Shown here in pieces: positions 26,149 through 35,307 of a stretch of 64,000 nucleotides of DNA. Positions within the stretch are counted from its first letter, which is position 1. Every line of letters begins with the position of its first letter. The position numbers and the translations under genes were made by a program. The notes under the pieces were generated by a model, which had not been told where the DNA came from, made no database searches, and saw only the letters and a list, made by a program, of their open reading frames with translations. Source of the stretch: Planococcus donghaensis MPA1U2 (lineage in GTDB: Bacteria > Bacillota > Bacilli > Bacillales_A > Planococcaceae); the NCBI RefSeq assembly GCF_000189395.1, contig NZ_AEPB01000057.1:1-64000 (forward strand), in the 5' to 3' direction.

Positions 26149-26991
26149 CTAAAATTCTTCATGCGTGGCCGGATCCATATCAAACAATCGGCCATCTGAG
26201 CGAGACAGTTCTGAGATTGCAATCATCTCGGATTCACTTAATTCAAAGTCGAAAATGGACAGGTTTTCTCGCTGCCGCTCGGGCGAAGTGGAGCGTGGAA
26301 TAGAGACAGAGCCGATTTGATATTGCCAGCGCAGCACGACTTGAGCAATGGTTTTGTTATGAGCTTCGGCAATTGTCTTAATAGCGTCGTTTATCAAAAT
26401 ATCTTTCGCCTTGGCAATCGGGCTCCACGACTGTGTTTGGATTCCATGATCTACGTGTACTTTGCGCTGGTGTGCTTGGTTAAAGAACGGATGCAATTCC
26501 ACTTGGTTCAAACTCGGTGTCACCCCGGTCTCATGAATAATCCGCTCTAAGTGCTCTGGTAAAAAATTGCTGACGCCAATCGACCGGACAAGTCCCCATT
26601 TTTGCGCATCAATCAACGCTTGCCAAGCTTCTACGTAAGTGTCTTGATTGGGCATTGGCCAGTGGATCAAGTAAAGATCAAAATAATCCAGCTGGGAACG
26701 GTACAGCGATTCTTGAATGGCCACTAAGGCTTTTTCATATGTGTGATAACGTCCCGGCAGCTTAGATGTCACCCATAGTTCTTCACGAGAAATGCCGCTA
26801 CGTCGTATGCCTTCTCCTACCGCTCCTTCGTTTTCGTAATTATACGCTGTATCAATCAACCGGTAGCCGGCATTGATTCCACTGCTGACTGCGTTCGCTC
26901 CCGCATTGCCCCACAGTCCGTATGTACCCAGTCCAATAACCGGCAAAGTCGTTCCATCGTTTAAGGTCACTTTTGGAATTGCTTTTTCCAT
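26149..26991 (-). CDS. Aldo/keto reductase
   Basis: A 280-aa NADPH-dependent carbonyl reductase with the complete catalytic tetrad D47, Y52, K77 and H110 (RLIDTAYNYENE, VTSKLPG, DLYLIHWP). The C-terminal IPRSTSPERQRENLSIFDFE is the cofactor-binding motif of the AKR superfamily. Length and motifs match the YvgN/YtbE-type reductases that reduce methylglyoxal and other aldehydes. The ATG has GGAGGAG upstream. It diverges from the amidase gene; the 154-bp gap contains an inverted repeat. Confidence 0.94.
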   Translation of the reverse strand: MEKAIPKVTLNDGTTLPVIGLGTYGLWGNAGANAVSSGINAGYRLIDTAYNYENEGAVGEGIRRSGISREELWVTSKLPGRYHTYEKALVAIQESLYRSQLDYFDLYLIHWPMPNQDTYVEAWQALIDAQKWGLVRSIGVSNFLPEHLERIIHETGVTPSLNQVELHPFFNQAHQRKVHVDHGIQTQSWSPIAKAKDILINDAIKTIAEAHNKTIAQVVLRWQYQIGSVSIPRSTSPERQRENLSIFDFELSESEMIAISELSRSDGRLFDMDPATHEEF

Positions 26992-27098
26992 CTACTTCCA
27001 CTCCTCCCGCTTTTATTTTCAGATTACTCTTACATCTCTCTAAACTCAAACGATTTGGTCTCAATTCATGACGCTTTACTTTATGTAAAATTAAGAAT

Positions 27099-27125
27099 TG
27101 ATGTACAATTAGAGACAGTACATCA
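27099..27125. promoter_or_regulatory. Inverted repeat in the amidase leader
   Basis: TGATGTAC - 11 bp - GTACATCA is a perfect 8-bp inverted repeat ending 20 bp before the amidase ATG. It could be an operator, but no cognate regulator is nearby. Confidence 0.45.
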
Positions 27126-27145
27126 CTATAGCGAGGAGCTTACAT

Positions 27146-28603
27146 ATGGAAACAAGCACATTCAAACTAACCGAAACAACAATCCAAGACATTCAACAAG
27201 CTTTTCATGACAATAAACTAACTTCCGTGGAATTGGTTCAAGCTTATCTCGATCGGATCGAAGCTTTCGACCAGAATGGCCCAAAAATCAATTCCATCTT
27301 AACAATCAATCCGGACGCGCTAAAAATTGCAGCACAACTGGACGAAAAACGCGGGCAGGATAATCAAGGTCCTCTTTACGGTATTCCTGTGTTACTAAAA
27401 GACAATATCGAAACCGCGGACCCGATGCCGACAACAGCCGGCGCCATTGCACTCGAACACAATTTTGCAAAAGAAGATGCATTTGTTGCCAAGCAATTGC
27501 GAAACGCTGGGGCGATTATTCTCGGCAAAGTGAACTTGAGCGAATGGGCGTATTTCATGTCGCAAGACGGCCCGAGCGGTTACAGTTCACTCGGCGGACA
27601 AGTACTGAACCCATATGGCATTGGTGTCTTTAAAGCAGAAGACGTTGGTGGTTCGAGTTCAGGGACAGGCGCAGCAATTGCATCGAACTTCGCTGTTGTG
27701 GGTGTCGGCACAGAAACATCCGGCTCGATTTTAAGTCCAGCAAGTGCTAATTCGATTGTCGGTATTAAGCCAACAGTTGGTCTCATTAGTCGCTCGCGCA
27801 TCATCCCGATTGCCGAAAGTCAGGATACCGCAGGACCGATGGCGCGTACTGTGACAGATGCCGCGATTTTGCTCGGCGCTATGACCGGCGTCGACGAACA
27901 GGATTCAGCAACACAAAAAAGCACTGGCCAAGCACTCACTGATTACACACCGCACTTGAAAAAAGACGGATTGGACGGCGCACGCATTGGTGTGGATCTA
28001 AATTTCTTAAACAACGAGGCCCCAGAAGAACGTGCCATTATGGACGAGGCAATCGAGCAAATCAAAGCACTCGGCGCCACAGTTGTTGAAGTGACCATTC
28101 CTAAATCATCATTCCAGTCAGACGTCTTGTGGTATGAATTCAAGCGCACCGTTAATGATTATTTGCGCACTACACCTGACGCAGTACCAGTCAAGTCACT
28201 CGTAGATGTTATCGAGTTTAATAAACAAGACCCTGAACGTCGCATGAAATTCGGGCAAGCTGAACTGGAAAAATCACAAATCTTAAGCGACGATCCAAAC
28301 GACTCGACCTATTTAGAACACCGTAAAACTGATTTACGCTCTTCTACATCAGAAGGATTGGATCTCATTACGCAAGAACACCAACTCGATGCGCTGTTAT
28401 TCCAAAACAACCGTGGTGCCGCTATGCCCGCAAAAGCAGGCTATCCGTCCATCACTGTTCCAGCTGGATACGCGAGCAGCGGGCATCCCGTTGGTGTTAC
28501 GTTTAGCGCACAGGCATTTAGTGAAGCGCGGTTGATTGAATTGGCTTTTTCGTATGAACAAGCGACTTTGAAACGAAAAGCACCAGACTTGGAATCTTAC
28601 TAA
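27146..28603 (+). CDS. Amidase (amidase-signature family)
   Basis: A 485-aa Ser-cisSer-Lys amidase. The triad is K85 (LLKDNIE), S170 (DVGGSSSGTGAA) and S194 (GTETSGSILSPAS). It resembles the stand-alone plant/fungal-type amidases and Bacillus amidases rather than GatA, because no gatB or gatC is next to it. The reaction would be hydrolysis of an aliphatic or peptide amide to acid and ammonia; the substrate is unknown. The ATG has GAGGAG 9 bp upstream, and a strong two-part terminator follows. Confidence 0.92.
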   Translation: METSTFKLTETTIQDIQQAFHDNKLTSVELVQAYLDRIEAFDQNGPKINSILTINPDALKIAAQLDEKRGQDNQGPLYGIPVLLKDNIETADPMPTTAGAIALEHNFAKEDAFVAKQLRNAGAIILGKVNLSEWAYFMSQDGPSGYSSLGGQVLNPYGIGVFKAEDVGGSSSGTGAAIASNFAVVGVGTETSGSILSPASANSIVGIKPTVGLISRSRIIPIAESQDTAGPMARTVTDAAILLGAMTGVDEQDSATQKSTGQALTDYTPHLKKDGLDGARIGVDLNFLNNEAPEERAIMDEAIEQIKALGATVVEVTIPKSSFQSDVLWYEFKRTVNDYLRTTPDAVPVKSLVDVIEFNKQDPERRMKFGQAELEKSQILSDDPNDSTYLEHRKTDLRSSTSEGLDLITQEHQLDALLFQNNRGAAMPAKAGYPSITVPAGYASSGHPVGVTFSAQAFSEARLIELAFSYEQATLKRKAPDLESY

Positions 28604-28621
28604 ATTTAATTGCACGATTTA

Positions 28622-28680
28622 AAAAACCCTTTACTGAAACGACTGCAGGAAATTGCAGTCGCTCACTAAAGGGTTTTTCT
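28622..28680 (+). terminator. Two-part terminator after the amidase gene
   Basis: An outer stem AAAAACCCTTTA / TAAAGGGTTTTT (28622-28633 and 28667-28678) encloses an inner stem CGACTGCA / TGCAGTCG, followed by T. The same layout recurs at 33189-33246 next to the intact parent of the gene fragment that follows. Confidence 0.88.
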
Positions 28681-28692
28681 GTGTCGTTTCAA

Positions 28693-28947
28693 CTATCCGT
28701 TATTTCGAGGCATATATGCATAAGCTTTGTAATCGTCCGTAACTTCGAATAGTACTTTGGACGGAAGCTTTTGTTCTGCTCGTTGTTGCTGGTTGATGTT
28801 CTTGAACGCCTGTTCTTTTAAGTTCTTTAAATTATGATACTTCAAAACCTTAATGCCAAAATTGATCTTCACTCAATGGTTCTCTACCACAATCGCCGTC
28901 AAAATCTGCGATTTAGATGTTGCGCTTTTCTGGGAGCGGAACAATTC
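28693..28947 (-). pseudogene. Degraded 3' fragment of a paralogue of the 33257-34495 gene
   Basis: The minus strand reads KINFGIKVLKYHNLKNLKEQ, then KAYAYMPRNNG and a TAG at 28693-28695. It aligns with the C-terminus of the 412-aa protein encoded at 33257-34495 (KINFGIKALKYRNWESLKEL and KAYAYVRPKNEQ). Upstream, ATSKSQILTAIVVENH matches ADVKSQALATIVVENH, but about 18 codons in between are lost and a TGA interrupts the frame. The N-terminal three quarters are absent. It is a remnant, not an active gene. Confidence 0.88.
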
Positions 28948-28997
28948 ATTGTTCAAAATGAATACAAAACAATAAAAACTTCATACACTTTTTTGGA

Positions 28998-29024
28998 AGA
29001 ATTCGAATTCTAATATTGTATAAT
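28998..29024 (+). promoter_or_regulatory. Palindrome and -10 box upstream of the maleate isomerase-like gene
   Basis: AGAATTCGAATTCT is a perfect 14-bp palindrome at 28998-29011, followed by a perfect TATAAT at 29019-29024. No good -35 is seen at the standard distance, so an activator may be needed. A second inverted repeat GAACAAT-TC-ATTGTTC lies at 28939-28954. The leader to the ATG at 29148 is about 120 bp. Confidence 0.5.
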
Positions 29025-29147
29025 AAAAAGAATATTTAAAAAGTTTCAAATATTCATTGGAAGAAAGGGGATGAATTTCATAGGATGACTAGCTTTACAT
29101 AGTTCTTTCATAACTGTGCACTAAAAAATGAAGCAAGAGGTGAAATT

Positions 29148-29885
29148 ATGAAAGACTTGCCATATGGCTGGAGAGGAAAATTGGGCTTGATCTACATTGC
29201 TTCCGCTTGGTCAATGGACGCTGAATATGTTGATATGGCTCCTGATGGGGTTACTACCCTTACAACGAGAGTCGCTTTATCAGAAAATCCCGATCATTTC
29301 ACAGTTGATGATGTCCACTCGCTTGGAGAAGATGCAGTAAAAGCGGCGAAATTATTAGCGCAAGCTCCAGTAGGTTCCATTGCCTTCGGTTGCACAAGCG
29401 GCAGTTTTGCAAACGGTGTGGGCTACGATAAAGAACTGATAAAAAGAATGGGGGTTGCTTCCAATAACATCCCCTGCACAACAACTACTACTGCAGTTGT
29501 AGCAGCATTAAATGCTTTCAATGTTAAGAAAATCGCAGTAGCGACACCTTATGAAGACGCCTTAAACAGACTTGCCAGAACCTTTTTAGAAGATAGCGGA
29601 TTTTCGGTCACCAACATGACTGGACTTGGTATAACAAGTGATTATGAAATATCAAACACAACTGTAGATACCATTTACACAATGGCGATGGAAGTGGACA
29701 CAGCCGACGCCGAAGCTATTTTCATTTCATGTACCGGCTTATCGGCAGTACGCTTGATTGAGACACTGGAAGCTGACTTAGGAAAGCCGGTTGTATCATC
29801 CAACCAGGCGACTTTCTGGCATAGTATGAAGTTAGCTGGAATCAATGAGGATGTTAAAGGTTTCGGAAGCTTATTCCGTTTATAA
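29148..29885 (+). CDS. Maleate isomerase/Asp-Glu racemase-family protein
   Basis: A 245-aa protein of the maleate cis-trans isomerase, arylmalonate decarboxylase and aspartate racemase superfamily. The two catalytic cysteines are C82 (FGCTSGSF) and C195 (ISCTGLSA), in the usual half-domain positions. These enzymes isomerise maleate to fumarate or racemise or decarboxylate acids by cysteine chemistry. A TRAP transporter for organic acids follows directly, so an imported dicarboxylate such as maleate or a substituted malonate is a reasonable substrate (inference). The ATG has AGAGGTG 8 bp upstream. Confidence 0.88.
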   Translation: MKDLPYGWRGKLGLIYIASAWSMDAEYVDMAPDGVTTLTTRVALSENPDHFTVDDVHSLGEDAVKAAKLLAQAPVGSIAFGCTSGSFANGVGYDKELIKRMGVASNNIPCTTTTTAVVAALNAFNVKKIAVATPYEDALNRLARTFLEDSGFSVTNMTGLGITSDYEISNTTVDTIYTMAMEVDTADAEAIFISCTGLSAVRLIETLEADLGKPVVSSNQATFWHSMKLAGINEDVKGFGSLFRL

Positions 29886-30030
29886 AGTGCATAAAAGAAG
29901 TCATGGTTAAAATTCAGGAAATTTTCTATGCACTTTATAAATAATCAGAAAAGATATCATAAGCGAAGAAACACAATAAGGCTACACATATTATAAAAGA
30001 CTTCCAACTAACGCAGGGGGTGTAGAGAAG

Positions 30031-30534
30031 ATGAAAACATTCAAAAAAATTGAAAAAATCTGGTCCTCCATCGAATTGGCCATTTTAGGACTAATAACGC
30101 TTGTAATGAGTGTGTTGTTAGCCGGAAATGCGGTCAGCCGCTACCTTTTCAATAAAAGCTGGGGATTTTCAGAAGAAGTTGGTTCCCTCGCACTGGTCGC
30201 CATGACATTCTTGGGGATCGGCTATGCGGTAAGAAAAAAGCAGCATATCGAGATGTCCGGATTTTACGATTTATTGCCGAAACAGGCACAGTGGGCTCTC
30301 CGACTGTTTATTGATCTGGTATCAGCTATTGTTTTGCTTTTTCTCACTTACCTCGCCTATGAGTACGTTTTGCATTTGCATCAAATCGGTGAAGTGACGA
30401 CGATGCTTCAGTTCCCCGTTTATCTTATTATGGCTGTCATACCTATCGGGTTCTTCGTTGCATTTCTTAGTTATTTAGTTGACTTTATTATGGGCATCTA
30501 TACGAGAAAAGAAAATGACATTGACGCCAAATAA
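30031..30534 (+). CDS. dctQ: TRAP transporter small permease subunit (DctQ family)
   Basis: A 167-aa membrane protein with four hydrophobic helices (about 15-38, 50-70, 90-112 and 130-152), the standard DctQ layout, and the usual SRYLFNKSWGFSEEV segment after the first helix. It pairs with the large subunit DctM to form the membrane part of a sodium-driven tripartite organic-acid importer. It follows the isomerase gene by 145 bp and precedes dctM by 41 bp. Confidence 0.93.
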   Translation: MKTFKKIEKIWSSIELAILGLITLVMSVLLAGNAVSRYLFNKSWGFSEEVGSLALVAMTFLGIGYAVRKKQHIEMSGFYDLLPKQAQWALRLFIDLVSAIVLLFLTYLAYEYVLHLHQIGEVTTMLQFPVYLIMAVIPIGFFVAFLSYLVDFIMGIYTRKENDIDAK

Positions 30535-30575
30535 TTAACGTCTCATAAACCCAGACACAGCTAGGAGGAAATACA

Positions 30576-31850
30576 TTGCTATGGCTCATAATTGTATTAT
30601 TGTTCGTTATGCTATTTATGAATTTTCCAATCATGATTGTTTTATTAACAACAGGCCTTGTCATGATGCTGACACTTGCTCCAAATATCGATTTTGTCAT
30701 TTTTATTCAACAACTGGCTAGCAGTGTCCAATCTTATGTATTACTCGCGATACCAATGTTCATTTTTGCAGCGGACATCATGGTTAAGGGAAACACCGCA
30801 AATAGATTATTGGATTTCGTTAAGGATTTGTTCGGACATATCCGAGGTGGAACGGGGATTGTGACTGCTGCTACAAGCACCTTATTCGGTTCGGTTTCGG
30901 GTTCCTCCCAAGCAACAATAGCAGCTATTGGACCGCCGATGCGCAAAAGAGCACTGGAGTATGGATACCAAGATTCACATATCATGGGATTGATCGTCAA
31001 CTCCGCCGGAATCGCTATTTTGATTCCACCGAGTATTGTCATGATTTACTACGGAATGCTGACCGGTACTTCCATAGGAGACTTGTTTATAGCCGGAGTC
31101 ATTCCTGGCGTGCTAATTTTTTTCGGCTTTGCTGCATACGAATACTTTATCGCAATACGGAAGAAAATTCCGGTTGAACCTAAAGCGACGATGGGCCAAA
31201 GATGGAGTTCATTTAGAAGAGCTCTTTTAACGTTTGGGTTCCCTATCATTATCTTAGGTGGAATCTATTCAGGAATGTTCAGTCCGACCGAGGCAGCGGC
31301 ATTCTCTGTATTTTACGCCATTATCTTGGAAGTATTTATTTTCAGGTCCGTTAAGATCAAACAGCTTCTGCCAATTGCAGCATCAACCGGAGTCATAACC
31401 AGTGTCGTGTTTATTTTATTAGCTGCCGGTGGATCGTTTTCTTGGATCATATCGTACTTAAGAGTTCCTCAAGCTTTGACAGAAGCCGTATTGGGAAATA
31501 ACCCAAGTGAACTTCAAGTAATCATCATCATGTCGTTATTTTTTTTAGTTTCTTGTATGTTTGTCGATTCGCTGGTGGCGATTGCCATTCTAACACCAAT
31601 CTTTTTCCCGATTGCTTCTCAAATGGGCATCGACCCAGTCGTAATTGGAATTTTAATCACCATGCAAGCGACACTTGGTACTGTCACGCCGCCATTCGGT
31701 GTAAACATATTCACCGCTTGTGCTGTATTCAATAAACCGTATGCAGAAGTTGTAAAAGGGGTATTCCCCTATATTATTATCTTTTTAATCATTAATGTCC
31801 TATTAATCCTTTTCCCGGACATTATAATCGCTTACCGCTATGTGCTTTAA
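30576..31850 (+). CDS. dctM: TRAP transporter large permease subunit (DctM family)
   Basis: A 424-aa protein with about 12 membrane segments and the DctM hallmarks GSVSGSSQATIAAIGP, MGLIVNSAGIAILIPPSIV and MQATLGTVTPPFGVNIFTAC. It uses a TTG start, 7 bp after AGGAGG. It catalyses sodium-coupled transport of the ligand delivered by the DctP lipoprotein encoded next. Confidence 0.95.
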   Translation: MLWLIIVLLFVMLFMNFPIMIVLLTTGLVMMLTLAPNIDFVIFIQQLASSVQSYVLLAIPMFIFAADIMVKGNTANRLLDFVKDLFGHIRGGTGIVTAATSTLFGSVSGSSQATIAAIGPPMRKRALEYGYQDSHIMGLIVNSAGIAILIPPSIVMIYYGMLTGTSIGDLFIAGVIPGVLIFFGFAAYEYFIAIRKKIPVEPKATMGQRWSSFRRALLTFGFPIIILGGIYSGMFSPTEAAAFSVFYAIILEVFIFRSVKIKQLLPIAASTGVITSVVFILLAAGGSFSWIISYLRVPQALTEAVLGNNPSELQVIIIMSLFFLVSCMFVDSLVAIAILTPIFFPIASQMGIDPVVIGILITMQATLGTVTPPFGVNIFTACAVFNKPYAEVVKGVFPYIIIFLIINVLLILFPDIIIAYRYVL

Positions 31851-31955
31851 AATTCTTGGCATTATCGCCAAATAAAGGGGGGTGTTTCCTCTAACTGATT
31901 CACTTACTACCGTTGAGCTTACTTGAAACAAATAAAACTAATAGGGGGTAACAAT

Positions 31956-33020
31956 ATGTTTAGTAAAAAAAATTCCATGCTTTTAATTCTTTTGATCCTG
32001 ATGCCAATTTTCTTGTTTGCATGCGGCAACGATAACACTGAGGGCATTGAAGCTAAATCAAGTGATGATAGTATAGGCATTCGCTTTGCACACGAAGAAA
32101 GTCAAGGGGACGTACAAGATTTATATGCAAATAAATTCAAGGAATTAATCGAAGAAGAAACAGAAGGTCGAATTACTGTTGATATTTATACCACAGGGAC
32201 GCTTGGAGGAAATGATGACATGTTCACTCAACTCCAGACGGGGGCGGTTGATATGGCCATTACTTCCCCAGGATTTACAGGAAGTGTTATTCCACAAACA
32301 CAAATTATGAATATTCCATTCTTATTCTCAAATAACCCGGAAGTAAATAGAAAAGTACTGGATGAGAGTGAAGCGTTATACGGCACACTTGCAGACAAAT
32401 ACGAGGAAAAAGGATTGGAAATATTCAAGTTCTGGACAGAAGGTTCTATGTACTGGACAGGAAACAAAGAAATCACAGAACCAGCGGACATGAAAGGGCT
32501 GAAGATGCGTGGAATGCCAACTAGTATGATCATGGAATCTTACAAGTTAATGGGCGCAGATCCACAAGCTACAGATACCGGTGAAATCTATACGATGCTG
32601 CAAACAGGCGGAATCGACGGCCAAGAAAATCCATTATTCTTTATTTACAACAGTAACTTCCATGAAGTGCAAGATTATTTGATGGACTCTAAACACCATA
32701 TTTACATCACGGCTACAGTGGCGAATTCTGAGTGGTTCTCTTCATTGGCTGAAGAAGACCAGAAATTGATCAATGAAATAATGCAAGAAGTGAATGATTG
32801 GTCGTTCACAATGCAACAAGAAGAAGAAGACAAAGCGCTGACTGAAATCAAAAAATCGGATCTGGAGATTATTGAATTGACTGAGGATCAAAGAGAATCG
32901 TTTAAAGAACTTGTTGCCCCTATCCGCGATGTTTATATTGAAACTGGCGGAGACGGAGCCGAGGAAATTTTAAAAATAATTGAACAAGATATACAAGCAG
33001 CAGAAGAAGAACTCAAATAA
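31956..33020 (+). CDS. dctP: TRAP transporter substrate-binding lipoprotein (DctP family)
   Basis: A 354-aa extracytoplasmic binding protein. The signal peptide ends in the lipobox LFAC with the lipidated C23. The ligand-binding signature LKMRGMPTS with its conserved Arg (carboxylate anchor) is near residue 176, and TGEIYTMLQTGGIDGQENPL follows. Start: the ATG at 31956 follows AGGGGG by 7 bp; the longer frame adds 11 residues in front of the signal peptide and is rejected. It completes the DctQ-DctM-DctP importer; the bound acid is unknown. Confidence 0.94.
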   Translation: MFSKKNSMLLILLILMPIFLFACGNDNTEGIEAKSSDDSIGIRFAHEESQGDVQDLYANKFKELIEEETEGRITVDIYTTGTLGGNDDMFTQLQTGAVDMAITSPGFTGSVIPQTQIMNIPFLFSNNPEVNRKVLDESEALYGTLADKYEEKGLEIFKFWTEGSMYWTGNKEITEPADMKGLKMRGMPTSMIMESYKLMGADPQATDTGEIYTMLQTGGIDGQENPLFFIYNSNFHEVQDYLMDSKHHIYITATVANSEWFSSLAEEDQKLINEIMQEVNDWSFTMQQEEEDKALTEIKKSDLEIIELTEDQRESFKELVAPIRDVYIETGGDGAEEILKIIEQDIQAAEEELK

Positions 33021-33188
33021 TCGACTTCTCACATCGTACTCATTGATGATGAAGAACCTACTTGGCTGAAAAAAGTAAACATTCTGCCCTGTCCCGATAA
33101 TTATGTTTAATCTACAGAACGTCAACCGATGGATTTTGTCTGTGACGTTTTGAGAGAAAAAATCAGTCAAATATTGAGTCAATTAAAG

Positions 33189-33246
33189 CACCCTTTATTG
33201 AAACGCTAGCATGGAGATGCCTGCCGCTCAACAAAGGGTGTTTTTT
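33189..33246. terminator. Terminator between dctP and the convergent gene
   Basis: CACCCTTT (33189-33196) pairs with AAAGGGTG (33233-33240) around an inner hairpin, with a six-T run on the plus strand. It is a diverged copy of the terminator at 28622-28680. Confidence 0.8.
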
Positions 33247-33256
33247 GGTGTAATTT

Positions 33257-34495
33257 TTACTGTTCGTTTTTCGGGCGTACATATGCATAAGCTTTATCAT
33301 CTTCCATCACTTCGACCAGCAATTCGGTTGGAATCTCTTTTTCTCCTAATTGTTGCTGGCTAATTTTCTTTGGCGCCAGTTCCTTTAAGCTCTCCCAATT
33401 GCGGTATTTCAAAGCCTTGATGCCAAAATTGATTTTCACTCTATAGTTTTCTTCGATGCTTTTTACTTTTTCTTCGATCGCTTCAATGATTGAATGGTTC
33501 TCTACAACAATCGTCGCCAACGCCTGTGATTTGACGTCTGCTTCCTCAAAGTTCCGGATGGTCCGGAGATACAGCTCGTAGCATTCCTCAATAAACTGTA
33601 CATTGAGCAGCACAAGCTCTTGCTTGGCATTAAACTGCCCGACGAGCTGCTCATACTCTTTTTTTACAGGGGCTTCTCCCCATTTTCGCAGCGTTTCATG
33701 TTCTTTCAAGCCTTCGATATTTGCAACAATTCCCTTCAAGTCTTTCATCAATACGTTTAAATCCTGCAACGTCGCCGTATAAAACCTTTCAATTTCTGCA
33801 TCTTCCACACCATTAAGGGTAATGCCGTTTCGGCGGAACCGTTCAATGACTTCTTTGAAATAACCGAAGCGCGCCTCGATCCGTCCTGCAAAATCATTCT
33901 CGCGGTGCTGAATCAAAGCTTCGAGCTTTTGTTCCATGCTTTTCAAAGAGCTTTGGATTTCCATGAGCTGTTGCTGACCAACGACCGTCGTTAACAAGTT
34001 CATACTCGCGTGTGCTAAGAGCGCTGGATTTATACGCTTCACGAGAACAGCTTGTTCATAAATTCCTTTCACGCCATCTTTTTTCACTGCCGGCACATAC
34101 CCTTTGCCGTCTACCCGTCCAATCAACTTCATGCTCTTATCTTTCAGACCCTTCACTACTTCCGGGCTAAACTCCACGCGGTACGTCCGGCTTTGGTGGA
34201 GCACTACCGCCCCGTCTTTTAGGGTCTGTGTGATAATCGGAATCATATGCATGGGAAGCTCGATTTTGTCATATCCGCTTTTGACGATTTCCTCTTTATC
34301 TACTTCCGATACTTTCGGGTTTAAATGGCTGTCGTCATCTTCTGGCTCTGGTTCAATCGTATCATTTTCTTCTGTCGTTTCTTCAGCATGTGGTTCTTCT
34401 ATCTGCGCTAAGGCCTGCCTTTCCTTTCTAAAGTAAATAAAGACAGCAATCAGCAAAGTCAGTATTACTGCAACCGAAATAAAAATATATTCCAC
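33257..34495 (-). CDS. Membrane-anchored coiled-coil protein of unknown function
   Basis: A 412-aa protein starting at a GTG with GAGGG upstream. It has one N-terminal membrane helix (residues 3-22), a basic patch, an acidic linker (about 32-65), then a globular part and long helices with coiled-coil character (about 180-370). The last 60 residues form a conserved tail that also survives as a pseudogene at 28693-28947, so a paralogue once existed. The layout (single anchor, cytoplasmic helical domain) recalls structural or surveillance proteins, but no family is recognised. Confidence 0.8.
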   Translation of the reverse strand: MEYIFISVAVILTLLIAVFIYFRKERQALAQIEEPHAEETTEENDTIEPEPEDDDSHLNPKVSEVDKEEIVKSGYDKIELPMHMIPIITQTLKDGAVVLHQSRTYRVEFSPEVVKGLKDKSMKLIGRVDGKGYVPAVKKDGVKGIYEQAVLVKRINPALLAHASMNLLTTVVGQQQLMEIQSSLKSMEQKLEALIQHRENDFAGRIEARFGYFKEVIERFRRNGITLNGVEDAEIERFYTATLQDLNVLMKDLKGIVANIEGLKEHETLRKWGEAPVKKEYEQLVGQFNAKQELVLLNVQFIEECYELYLRTIRNFEEADVKSQALATIVVENHSIIEAIEEKVKSIEENYRVKINFGIKALKYRNWESLKELAPKKISQQQLGEKEIPTELLVEVMEDDKAYAYVRPKNEQ

Positions 34496-34644
34496 GGGCT
34501 TTCCCTCACTTCATAAATAGTCCTGGAACGCACATAAAAGCTTTCTAATTCGCTCTTATAGATTTCAGGTAAATCGATTCACTCTATTCATCTTTACCCA
34601 ATTTCGCAGGAGCTTACCTTCCTATTCTCTAGATCGAGCATAAT

Positions 34645-34762
34645 TTTTGAAAACGAATAGAATGAAAAAAGCTACACCTGCGCTGTTGATTTAGCAGGTG
34701 TAGCAATGGATCAGTTATATATTATTGTGTGTTGTCATCATCTATTAGAATTACTTCTGTCT
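34645..34762. repeat. GCGTCCC-type palindromic repeat, copy a
   Basis: The core hairpin GCTACACCTGC / GCAGGTGTAGC (34671-34704) is flanked by AATGAAAAAA on the left and the worn TGTGTTGTCATCATC-TTAGAATT right arm. On the minus strand the hairpin is followed by TTTTTTCATTC, so it can terminate the gene that ends at 34776. The arm bases differ from other copies but still pair. Confidence 0.7.
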
Positions 34763-34775
34763 AAGTAGCCGGTTT

Positions 34776-35237
34776 TCATTTTCCTTCATGAGCTTCAGTA
34801 ATTTCTCGCATTAACTCAATCCAGTCTTCCCTTTTAAAATTATAATAGGCTAACTCTATTTTTCTTAAAACTAGATGAAGACTATCAAATTTCTCATCAG
34901 AGCGGAAACGCCACCAGCTTTTCACAGTAGGCGCCTTTGTACCAGGCGGATAATACGTTAACGTTCCTTCAGGGTTTATAATTTTTTCTAACTTGTCAGC
35001 ATCTAAGTATCCGTGTGGAAAATCGATGTAAAGACCAAGTGAAAGTTTATGAGGTTTAATCGTTCCAATTTTATGCGTGGATTCCGCATCCTGATTCTCG
35101 AGTGAATCACTCCAAACGACTGGTTTATCACTGGTGATTACAAGTTGATCGTCTGTACTCGGCTCCACTTTACAATGAGGAAGCCCCTCAAACACATCGA
35201 GTATCTCGCCTAATTTTTGTTTTACTAATCCGTCCAT
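34776..35237 (-). CDS. Hypothetical protein, 153 aa
   Basis: No family is recognised. It is a soluble alpha/beta protein with many aromatic residues (YIDFPHGYLDA, LTYYPPGTKAP, SWWRFRSDEKFDSLHLVLRK). The ATG has AAAGGAG 7 bp upstream, and the stop is 13 bp from a palindromic repeat that can act as terminator. It begins the accessory region. Confidence 0.7.
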   Translation of the reverse strand: MDGLVKQKLGEILDVFEGLPHCKVEPSTDDQLVITSDKPVVWSDSLENQDAESTHKIGTIKPHKLSLGLYIDFPHGYLDADKLEKIINPEGTLTYYPPGTKAPTVKSWWRFRSDEKFDSLHLVLRKIELAYYNFKREDWIELMREITEAHEGK

Positions 35238-35307
35238 TGTGTCACTCCTTTAGATTTACTTACTAAATTTCGTTCACTTTAAATAACTAATTATTTTGAA
35301 GCCGAAA

